From Haliscomenobacter sp040403615 (GTDB taxonomy: Bacteria > Bacteroidota > Bacteroidia > Chitinophagales > Saprospiraceae): a DNA stretch of 64,000 nt. The translations under genes were made by a program, and so were the position numbers. Location: contig NZ_JBBAKG010000017.1 of NCBI RefSeq assembly GCF_040403615.1, positions 1 through 64,000 on the forward strand. Reading direction: 5' to 3'. The notes beneath the pieces were generated by a model. It ran no database searches. It saw only the letters and a program-made list of their open reading frames with translations, and was not told where the DNA came from. Positions 52,930 to 61,100 of the stretch are shown in pieces. The first letter of the stretch is position 1, and each line of letters starts with the position of its first letter.

Positions 52930-53099
52930 GGGTTACGCGCCAAATAATTAACGAATAAATAACAACTTTGGGAAATTATCAGCGAAAGTTACGAAGAAAG
53001 TTAAAAATCAGGGGCATTGCATTCTCAACCCGAATTCTTCAAAGTTTCATTGCTTCCATTATTTTAACGCTGATTGATCAAAAGTAGTTGCAAAAATTA

Positions 53100-53152
53100 A
53101 TTTTCAATATTTTCAAAAAATATTGAAAATACGCTTTTTTTTCTTACCTTTG
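53100..53152 (+). promoter_or_regulatory. Promoter with overlapping 13-bp inverted repeat
   Basis: TTG (53123-53125), 19-nt spacer, TACCTTTG (53145-53152), 22 nt ahead of ATG 53175. A perfect 13-bp inverted repeat (53100-53112 with 53118-53130, 5-nt loop) covers the -33 element and looks like an operator. Confidence 0.65.
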
Positions 53153-53174
53153 TACCAATCAATTCCGAAAAGCT

Positions 53175-53531
53175 ATGGTCTCTCGAGTACGCATGAAGTT
53201 AGATTTATTTGCACAATCCTTTCTATTGCTTACCCTAATCTTGGTTTTTTCTTCCGAATCTAAACAAAGTTCCATCATCACGCTGATTGCCCTGGTATTG
53301 GTTCAAATTCTCAGTATTGCTCAGTTGTGGTTGAAGCATGCCTATCGACCAGCAAGAGTTTACTTGGGGCTGTTTTTGGCAACGGGAGTTTTACTTCCTT
53401 TTGGCTTGTATTTTTTCAACCCTTTGGCCTGGCTGATTTTGCTGGCATTAAGCCTGATTTATTATACCCATACCATTAGAATTGCTTTGGTGGTGTTGCG
53501 GCGTCCCAGGTCTTTTTGGGACATTAGTTAA
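53175..53531 (+). CDS. Small hypothetical membrane protein
   Basis: The 118-residue protein has about four hydrophobic segments (FLLLTLILVFSS, IITLIALVLVQILSIAQLWL, VYLGLFLATGVLLPFGLYFF and the following WLILLALSLIYY) and ends in a basic tail (LRRPRSFWDIS). No family is recognised. It has its own consensus promoter with an inverted repeat over -33, so expression is probably controlled. It stands alone. Confidence 0.65.
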   Translation: MVSRVRMKLDLFAQSFLLLTLILVFSSESKQSSIITLIALVLVQILSIAQLWLKHAYRPARVYLGLFLATGVLLPFGLYFFNPLAWLILLALSLIYYTHTIRIALVVLRRPRSFWDIS

Positions 53532-53717
53532 TTACCAATGTATTATGAAGAGATATTTTTAATATGCTAAAAATTAATATTAATATCTAGCATAGTGGAA
53601 TTTACACCCTTGAAGATAGTGTTGCCTTTACACTTCCAAAAAAATAAATTATTCTACCAAAAGCCGTAGAAATTCATCCAAAAACCTAAAATAAACATTA
53701 CTTGCTAATAGATAGGC

Positions 53718-53725
53718 TATCTTTG
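53718..53725 (+). promoter_or_regulatory. -7 element of the RNA candidate
   Basis: TATCTTTG matches the -7 consensus. The nearest TTG (53702-53704) is only 13 nt upstream, so the promoter is not perfect. A ten-codon frame (53735-53767) follows it. Confidence 0.4.
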
Positions 53726-53729
53726 TTCC

Positions 53730-53910
53730 ATCACATGAAAGTAAGTGATCATCTAAAAGAAATTTAGTACGCAAGGTTGACTTGCAAATCATAAAGATAT
53801 TCTTGGCAACTTACACACTTCTGTGTGTATTGTCAAGGGTTTTGGGAATAGGAAGTTTGGTTGCCCCACTTCAAGCCGGTGAGACGGTTTAAAGTGGGCA
53901 ACTTTTTTTT
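53730..53910 (+). ncRNA. Candidate structured RNA with terminator
   Basis: Four hairpins follow a -7 element: CTAAA/TTTAG (53753-53767), GCAAG/CTTGC (53771-53785), a 15-bp stem with a 2-nt bulge and TTCT loop (53802-53837), and a long terminator stem. The transcript would be about 180 nt and holds only a 10-codon frame (ATG 53735). The 53532-53717 stretch before it shows nothing else I can support. It could be a small RNA or a leader/attenuator for the lytTR-mntR unit. Confidence 0.5.
53860..53910 (+). terminator. Strong terminator upstream of lytTR
   Basis: Arm 53860-53878 pairs with 53885-53902 (one bulge, one mismatch, one G-T), loop of 6, followed by T8 (53903-53910). It ends 115 nt before the response-regulator gene, so it must stop an upstream transcript. 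Confidence 0.85.
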
Positions 53911-53966
53911 GTACCTACCTTTTACATTATTACACTTTTCGTTAACATCATCCCACCGTTTAGTGT

Positions 53967-53974
53967 TATCTTTG
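53967..53974 (+). promoter_or_regulatory. -7 element of the lytTR gene
   Basis: TATCTTTG at 53967-53974, leader about 45 nt to ATG 54026. No clear TTG at -33. Confidence 0.4.
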
Positions 53975-54025
53975 AGACAGCACGCGATTCTTCAATCGTC
54001 CTTGATACACCAAGTTGTTCATTCC

Positions 54026-54718
54026 ATGCTCAAATGTCTAATCGTAGATGATGACCTGATGGCCCGCACTGCAATGGAAAACCTTTGCAAGCGTGTCGAA
54101 AATCTCGAAATCGTAGCCAGTTTCGATTCGGCAGAGTCTGCTCTGGCCTTTCTGAACAACGATCGGGTTGACCTTGTCTTTTTGGATATCGAAATGCCTG
54201 GATTAAGTGGCATCGAGTTTATGGATCGCCTGACTAGTTTTCCGCACATTATCATTACTTCCTCTCGGACAGAATATGCTTACGAAGCATTTGAATATCA
54301 GGTAATCGATTACCTCAAAAAGCCCATTTCTTTTTTGCGTTTTCAACGGGCACTGGAAAAAGTAATGGATGCGGAACGACGTATCCAAAAATACAAAGAA
54401 GATGCCAAAGACATTTACATCCGCGAAGAGGGAAAGTTGGTGAGGATAAGTTTGGATGACATTTTGTTTTTTGAGAACCTGGGAGATTACGTTACCATCC
54501 GAACCGCCAATGGCAAGCGGCACATTATTCATGGTACAATGAAAGGGATTGACTCAAAAATGATCGATCCTCGATTTGTAAAAGTGCACCGTTCTTACAT
54601 CATCAACCTGGACAAGATTAAAGACATCGAGGAAAATACCTTGGTCATTGCGGAGACCGTCATCCCCATTAGCAGGAGCCATAAACAAGGGCTGCTGAAT
54701 CGGCTCAATTTTCTATAA
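54026..54718 (+). CDS. LytTR-family response regulator
   Basis: The 230-residue protein starts at ATG 54026, giving the normal receiver start MLKCLIVDDD. The receiver has D8-D10 and the phospho-acceptor D54 (VFLDIEMPG), with Lys in DYLKKPIS. The LytTR DNA-binding domain (about 135-230) shows DILFFENLGDYVTIRTANGK and FVKVHRSYIINLDKI. No histidine kinase is adjacent; the partner is encoded elsewhere. The mntR gene starts 2 nt after its stop, so both are in one unit. Confidence 0.93.
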   Translation: MLKCLIVDDDLMARTAMENLCKRVENLEIVASFDSAESALAFLNNDRVDLVFLDIEMPGLSGIEFMDRLTSFPHIIITSSRTEYAYEAFEYQVIDYLKKPISFLRFQRALEKVMDAERRIQKYKEDAKDIYIREEGKLVRISLDDILFFENLGDYVTIRTANGKRHIIHGTMKGIDSKMIDPRFVKVHRSYIINLDKIKDIEENTLVIAETVIPISRSHKQGLLNRLNFL

Positions 54719-54720
54719 GT

Positions 54721-55395
54721 ATGGACAACATCTCTCAAACGGAAGAGAATTACCTCAAATCCATTTATAAAATTTCGGAAAAAAGTGGCGCCAAAGCCAG
54801 TACCAACGCCATTGCTGCAGATCTGAATACCAGCGCAGCCTCGGTAACGGACATGATCAAGCGCTTGAATGAAAAAAGCCTGGTGCTGTATGAGAGTCGC
54901 CGCGGAGTGAGCCTCACCACTGAAGGCTTGCGCCTCGCCACCGAACTCATTCGCAAACACCGCTTGTGGGAGGTTTTTTTGGTAGAAAAACTGCGTTTTT
55001 CCTGGGATGAAGTGCACGATATTGCAGAGCAACTGGAGCACATCAAATCCGAAGAGTTGGTCAAAAGGTTGGATACTTTTTTGGCTTTTCCAAAATTTGA
55101 CCCCCATGGAGATCCCATTCCGGATGCCGAGGGCAATTTTACTTTTCGAAAGCAGGCTCCGCTTTCCGATTCAAAAACAGGCGATTGGGTGATTGTCGTA
55201 GGGGTGCAAGACCACTCCCCTGCCTTTCTGCAATACCTGGATCGACTTCATTTAGGATTGGGAGCCACCTTGTCCGTTTTAGATTGTCATGAATACGATG
55301 AATCGATGAAAGTGCGCCTCTCCAATGGAGACGAAGAAACGTTGTCGAGGAAAGTCTGTGAGCATTTGCTGGTACAAAAGCAGAATAAAACATAA
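54721..55395 (+). CDS. DtxR/MntR-family metal-dependent repressor
   Basis: The 224-residue protein has an N-terminal winged helix (SQTEENYLKSIYKISEKSG, SAASVTDMIKRLNEKSLV), a metal-binding and dimerisation domain (LRLATELIRKHRLWEVFLVEKLRFSWDEVHDIAEQLEH, cited in part; Glu/His ligands) and a C-terminal FeoA/SH3-like domain (from about 145). Such repressors sense Mn or Fe and control uptake genes. The target transporter is not in this window. It is coupled to the lytTR gene. Confidence 0.92.
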   Translation: MDNISQTEENYLKSIYKISEKSGAKASTNAIAADLNTSAASVTDMIKRLNEKSLVLYESRRGVSLTTEGLRLATELIRKHRLWEVFLVEKLRFSWDEVHDIAEQLEHIKSEELVKRLDTFLAFPKFDPHGDPIPDAEGNFTFRKQAPLSDSKTGDWVIVVGVQDHSPAFLQYLDRLHLGLGATLSVLDCHEYDESMKVRLSNGDEETLSRKVCEHLLVQKQNKT

Positions 55396-55420
55396 AGCCG
55401 TAGAGCAAACCCCACGGCTT
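55395..55420. terminator. Weak bidirectional hairpin
   Basis: AAGCCGT (55395-55401) pairs with ACGGCTT (55414-55420), followed by ATTTAT on plus. It separates the converging mntR-like and polysaccharide deacetylase genes. Confidence 0.5.
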
Positions 55421-55461
55421 ATTTATGGTAATAAATCAAGCATTGCCATTTTGATTTCAAG

Positions 55462-56115
55462 CTACGCTCGCTTGCAGATCAATTCACTTTCAACCATTTC
55501 ATGGGTATTCAATGCATCAAAAGTATACCCTAAGGCAGTAAAATGCTCCAAAACTTTAGGTAACGCATATTCAAGCCGCTCCTGAGATTTGACGCTGTCG
55601 TGAAACACAACAATCGATCCTGGAGCAACATTTTGAACCACATTCTTGAGGACTTGATCCGGTGAAATGTTGGTATCAAAATCTCCACTCAATACATCCC
55701 ACATCACAATCCGGTAATGGCGCAGCAAAAACTGAGTTTGCTTGGGCGTAACGCGGCCATAAGGAGGCCGAAACAATGAAGTGTTAGCCTGACTTGCTCC
55801 TTGGCGGATGTTGTGGAAATAAGTCAAATTTTCGGTAACCCAGCCATTGAGGTGATTCATGGTATGGTTGCCGATGGTATGACCCGCATCTCTTACTTGT
55901 TGGAAAATTTCCGGATACTTGCGAATGTTGTCACCTACACAAAAAAAAGAGGCTTTGGCCTGGTACTTTTCCAACTGATCCAGCACCCAGGGGGTGACTT
56001 CTGGAATGGGGCCATCGTCAAAAGTGAGAAAAATTTGTTTCTCACTGGTAGGTATCCTCCACGTAAAATGGGGGAACATGTTTTGGATAAACTGGGGTGT
56101 TTTGATCAAATACAT
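55462..56115 (-). CDS. Polysaccharide deacetylase family protein
   Basis: The 217-residue NodB-homology protein removes N-acetyl or similar groups from polysaccharide or peptidoglycan. Motifs are FLTFDDGPIPEVT (catalytic/metal Asp pair), AGHTIGNHTMNHL (H-x3-H metal site), RPPYGRV and the C-terminal IVVFHDS. No signal peptide is present, so it may be cytoplasmic or exported in another way. The gene is single and diverges from gltX. Confidence 0.9.
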   Translation of the reverse strand: MYLIKTPQFIQNMFPHFTWRIPTSEKQIFLTFDDGPIPEVTPWVLDQLEKYQAKASFFCVGDNIRKYPEIFQQVRDAGHTIGNHTMNHLNGWVTENLTYFHNIRQGASQANTSLFRPPYGRVTPKQTQFLLRHYRIVMWDVLSGDFDTNISPDQVLKNVVQNVAPGSIVVFHDSVKSQERLEYALPKVLEHFTALGYTFDALNTHEMVESELICKRA

Positions 56116-56229
56116 AGTGTTGAGTTTTAAGTGTTGCCGCTATTTTTTTGCAGCAACGCTACTGTTCATGGGAAAAAAAACGACAAAAAAACAGCACGCT
56201 GAGCAACTCGCAAATGAAATCCTCGAATG

Positions 56230-56263
56230 TTGCATACCAGACCCACTTAAATTTGTACTTTTG
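56230..56263 (+). promoter_or_regulatory. Tandem promoter elements before gltX
   Basis: Two -7 elements lie back to back, TAAATTTG (56248-56255) and TACTTTTG (56256-56263). TTG at 56230-56232 is 23 nt before the second. The leader to ATG 56379 is about 110 nt and otherwise shows nothing I can support. Confidence 0.45.
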
Positions 56264-56378
56264 TTGGTCTAAAATGCGCAAGCACTGTTTTCTGTATAAC
56301 GCAAAAAATCGAAAATGGGCTGCTCAAAGGCGTATTTTTTTTCAGAATTTTTGAAAATAATTCTATCGACCTTTTTTC

Positions 56379-57899
56379 ATGGAAAATATCCGCGTTCGTT
56401 TTGCGCCCAGTCCTACCGGAGCGCTGCACATTGGAGGGATTCGTACCGCGTTGTACAACTATCTCCTGGCCAAAAAATTTGGTGGCACTTTCATTCTGCG
56501 CATTGAAGATACCGATCAAACTCGATTTGTACCTGGCGCAGAAGCCTACATCATAGAATCACTGCGCTGGGCGGGTATTGTCCCCGTAGAAGGCCCCGGT
56601 TTTGGTGGAGAATACGGCCCCTATCGTCAGTCTGACCGCAAAGCAATCTACCTGGATTATGCCATGCAGTTGATTGAATCCGGTCAGGGCTATTATGCCT
56701 TCGACACCCCGGAAGAATTGGATGCTGCACGCAGTGCCGATGAAAACTTTAAATACGATAGCAAAACGCGTCTATCGCTTAAGAATAGCTTGAGTTTGAA
56801 CCCAGAGGAAGTCACTCGCCGCCTGGCTGCTGGAGAAGCCTATGTGATTCGACTCAAGGTACCCGAAAACGAAACCGTATTGATTCAAGACCTGGTGCGC
56901 GGAGAGGTGTCTTTTCAAAGCAATGAGCTGGATGACAAAGTCATGCTCAAAGGAGATGGCATGCCTACGTATCACCTGGCCAACGTACTAGACGATCGGT
57001 TGATGAAAATCACCCACGTCATTCGCGGCGAAGAATGGCTGCCTAGTACTGCCCACCACGTGTTGTTGTACCGGGCTTTTGGTTGGGAAGCAGAAATGCC
57101 CCGCTTTGCGCACTTGCCGCTTATTCTCAAGCCCAACGGACAAGGGAAACTGAGCAAACGCGATGGGTCTCGCCTGGGCATTCCGGTTTTCCCAATTTCC
57201 TGGGTGAGCGAAACGCCAGAGGATTCCTTTGTTGGCTTCCGGGAATTTGGTTTTGATCCCCACGCCATGGTCAATTTTATGGCCTTCATGGGCTGGAACC
57301 CTGGCACCGAGCAAGAAATATTCAGCATGGATGAACTCGCAGCAGCTTTTTCGGTTGAAAAAATTGGAAAATCTGGAGCGCGGTTTGATTTTGATAAAGC
57401 CAAGTGGTTCAATCAGCAATACATCATGGCCAGCAGTAATGAGGAGCTGGCACAGACCATTCGCCCGCTCATTGAAGCCCAAGGACATCAGCCCACTGAA
57501 GCTTTTTTATGCAGCTTTGCAGGCATGATGAAGGAGCGGGTGGTGCTTTTCCCCGATTTCTGGACCAATGGTGCGTACTTCTTTGAGGATTTTACCGTTT
57601 TTGATGAAGCAACCATCCGCAAAAAGTGGAAAACCGATGGCAGTCGTGCTATCTTTACTCCATTGGTAGATCAACTGGATCAGTTGACGGATTACAATGC
57701 TGGAGCAGTTCAGGCTTGTGTCGAAGCATTTACAAGTGTTGCAGGATTGAAGTTTGGGGATGTATTGCCTATCCTACGGGTAGGACTTACGGGTACGATG
57801 AAAGGCCCCGCAGTATTTGACATGATGGCGCTCCTGGGCAAGGCTGAATGCCGCCGGCGTCTGGAAAGAGCGTTTGATTTATTTGATAAAGTATATTAA
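56379..57899 (+). CDS. gltX: Glutamate-tRNA ligase
   Basis: The 506-residue class I synthetase charges tRNA-Glu. The HIGH-like motif is HIGG (17-20, PSPTGALHIGGIRTALYNYL) and the KMSKS-like loop is KLSKR (257-261). Length and the C-terminal helical anticodon domain are normal. It has a hairpin after its stop. An AT-rich divergent region separates it from the deacetylase gene. Confidence 0.96.
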   Translation: MENIRVRFAPSPTGALHIGGIRTALYNYLLAKKFGGTFILRIEDTDQTRFVPGAEAYIIESLRWAGIVPVEGPGFGGEYGPYRQSDRKAIYLDYAMQLIESGQGYYAFDTPEELDAARSADENFKYDSKTRLSLKNSLSLNPEEVTRRLAAGEAYVIRLKVPENETVLIQDLVRGEVSFQSNELDDKVMLKGDGMPTYHLANVLDDRLMKITHVIRGEEWLPSTAHHVLLYRAFGWEAEMPRFAHLPLILKPNGQGKLSKRDGSRLGIPVFPISWVSETPEDSFVGFREFGFDPHAMVNFMAFMGWNPGTEQEIFSMDELAAAFSVEKIGKSGARFDFDKAKWFNQQYIMASSNEELAQTIRPLIEAQGHQPTEAFLCSFAGMMKERVVLFPDFWTNGAYFFEDFTVFDEATIRKKWKTDGSRAIFTPLVDQLDQLTDYNAGAVQACVEAFTSVAGLKFGDVLPILRVGLTGTMKGPAVFDMMALLGKAECRRRLERAFDLFDKVY

Positions 57900-57903
57900 A
57901 TTG

Positions 57904-57945
57904 TTTGTTTTGGAGCAGGAGCCTTGTCTCCTGTCCCAAAACAAA
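57904..57945 (+). terminator. Hairpin after gltX
   Basis: TTTGTTTTGG-AG-CAGGAG (57904-57921) pairs with CTCCTG-TC-CCAAAACAAA (57928-57945) around a 6-nt loop with two central mismatches. There is no T run after it on plus. Confidence 0.45.
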
Positions 57946-58122
57946 AATCAAAATATTGACCAAAAACCGAACACATCATCCCATGGACCAATTGTACATT
58001 GTCCAACAGAAAGTCATTTGTTTTTCCTCGAACAGGAAGAAATCCCGCCTTTTTATCGATATTGTAATCACTGCATTTATGGTTGTTCAAGAATCCGTAA
58101 AACGCAAAACTTCCGTTTTGTT

Positions 58123-61100
58123 ATGAAGCATTTGATTTACACTGTCTCGATATTGGCTCTTTGCTCGATGCTGGGTTCTTCCTTGTATGCAAAAACAGAG
58201 AAACCCACCAGCCATTACTTCTCAACCCGCCTGGTTGAAGACACAACTGTTGTTGCCTGTGAAGATGCAGATACTGCTTACAGCACCTGGTTCAACACCT
58301 TGCAGTTGCAAGTGGTATTGCCTGCCCAACTCAGCGGCAACACCGTCACCATCTCGCCAACACCGCCGGAAACATTTACGTTTCGAGGCCCTTGCAATGA
58401 TACGTTACGGTTGACCTTTACGGTCAAAAATGGTGGTGGCACCCAAATATCCAATGCGACTTACGTGTTTATTGTGCAGGATACCTTGGCGCCACGAATC
58501 GTTTCCAGCATTGCAGATTCTTTGATCCTGGGGTGTAAAGATCTTGTGCCGGATTCTTCTACTGTCAAAGTCACCGACAACTGTGCGCTCGATACCGTCA
58601 TTTACAATCAAACCATCCAGGGCAGTGGCAATTGTGTGTTTCGCCGCAAATACATTCGCACCTGGAGGGCCATTGATGCCTGTGGCAATCGCAGTGATTA
58701 CCGACAGGTTATTGTCGTAACCGATAATGATGCCCCCGAATTTGGGCGATTCCCTCGGGATACCACCCTTTCTTGTAGCGCTTCCATTGCTCCAGAATCA
58801 CTGGGGAGGCCGATATTGAGAGACAATTGCGACCTAAATCCCGTATTGAGTTTTACCGATGAAATAGTACCGAATGTAGACCCCAATTGCAAGCGAACTT
58901 ACGAATTGCGCCGCTTGTGGAAAAGCGAAGACGCTTGCGGCAATAGCGCCGTGCGCAGACAAATCATCAATGTGGTGGACAATATTGCGCCAACCTTTAC
59001 GCCACCACGCGACACCATCATCGATTGCCGTTTTGCCGAAGATCCTCAGTATTCAGGCAGGCCGCGCAACATCCGCGACAATTGCAGCAATTTAACCGCA
59101 GCGAATCTCAGCTTCAGCGATGTACTTCAAAATGGCACCTGCAACAACAACTACATTGTGCTGCGTACCTGGAGACTTACGGATAGCTGTGGCAATTTTG
59201 TCACCGCTCCTCAACGCATTGAAGTAATAGATCGGACGGCGCCTGAAATTACCCGCGCTCCGATTAATCTTATTTTAAATTGTGATGCCAATCTGGACGC
59301 CGAAGCGCGCTTCATTACCTGGATCAACACTTTGGGCAATGCTCTGGCAGTAGACAACTGTACCACTCCTTCGTCGGCTCTGCGCTGGATTCTGCAAGAC
59401 GCCCGAAGCAACGGACAGGTTACGTTTCCGTCTTTAAGTTGCTCAACGGGCAGCAAGGTCATTCTAGAGCGGAGGGTACGCTTTATCGTAGAAGACGAAT
59501 GTGGCAACCGCGATACCGCAACGGCGATTTTTCAGGTCATTGACGATCAGGCACCCGAATTGAGCAATTGTCCCGCAAATGCAGCAATCAATACCGACCT
59601 GGGTTCCTGCACCGCCAGCTTTACCCTACAGCCCCCCCAAGTAGAAGACATCTGTCGCTTTGCTGCACCAACGAAGGAAAACCTTTTTTATGGTTATTCG
59701 ATCAATAAAGGCCCAATTAAAACCATACCAGGTTTTGTCCCCGTGCAAGTGACTTTAAATGCCGGGGTCAATTTGATTGCCTATTACGTAAGAGATTGTG
59801 CTGGCAACACCGATTCTTGTAGCTATACCGTCACTGTTCGCGACCGGGAGCGACCTGAGATTGTTTGCCCCAGTGATTACAATCTGGTATTGGCCACCGG
59901 AGCTTGTACGGCACCACTTACCCTACCCAGACCAGTTGTAACCGACAACTGTAGCCTGGCAGGCAGTTACAATCGGACTTTGCCCCTGGATAGCGCCAGC
60001 GCATTTTTGACCTATACATATACTGCTATATTGAACAGTTATCTTGCTGGAGGCAAATTGTTGCGTTATGATGGCGTAGCGCCCAATGCCACCGGGGATG
60101 CAACAATCATAGTAGACTACAAAGGGGATTTCAATTCACCCAACGCTATATTGGAAGTTTTTGGAGAAAATGGCCGTTTCTTGGGCAGTTCAAAAGAAGG
60201 TGATGCCTCTTGTAGCCAGGCGGGTAAACTCATTTTGAGCATTCCCCGGGATACCTTCAATCGCTGGGCCGCAGATGGAATCATCAATCTGCGCGTAGCG
60301 CCACGGCGCATCAGCACTCCATCGGGTCGACCAGGGGAAGGGGTCAATCCTTGCAACCCCTCCGCAATTGTCAATGATGGAGATACAGATAGGAAGGGTT
60401 ATATTTTTGCCAATTTAGCTTACCCCAGCATTTTGCCAACTTATTATGCCCAAGGCGTGACTGCACTTACCCCTACGCGCATGCCTGTTCCGCCAGACAG
60501 TGTTCGCGTGCAATTTGCCGTAGGCGAAACCCGGGTATCTTATCTGATTCTCGATTCCAGTGGCAATGCCGATACTTGTACCTTCAAAGTAACGGTAAGA
60601 GATGCTGAACTTCCAATTGCCAAGTGTAAAGCCACTACCCTGTTCATCAATCCCTCTGGATTGGAAGCCGAACAAGTAAAAGCCAGTGAAATCGATGCCG
60701 GAAGTACCGACAATTGCAGTATCGCCAACCTTACGTTAACTCCCAGCACGTTTACCTGTACTCAGGCAGGGTCGGTTCAAAATGTTACACTTGCGGTAAC
60801 CGACCGCGCGGGCAATGTGGCCAGGTGTTCCACCATTGTACGCATTGAAACCGAGCGCCCGGCTCCTGCAGCCAATTCTGGTCTTTGCGGAAATGACACC
60901 CTTTCCTTGTACGCCAATCCACCAATTGCCAATGGTGGAACCGTATTTACCTTCCGCTGGACGGGGCCAAACGGATTTACCTCCAACTTGCAAAACCCAA
61001 TCATCCCCAGGGTAAGCTCGCGCAATGCAGGATCCTATTCCGTCGAAATCACCGGAATCACCAACTGTAAATCTACGGGTGTGGTAGAAGTTTCCATCGA

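Noticed and set aside
56274..56354. 26-codon frame just behind the tandem -7 boxes before gltX
   Set aside because: It is basic and unpatterned with no conserved feature; more likely part of the gltX leader.
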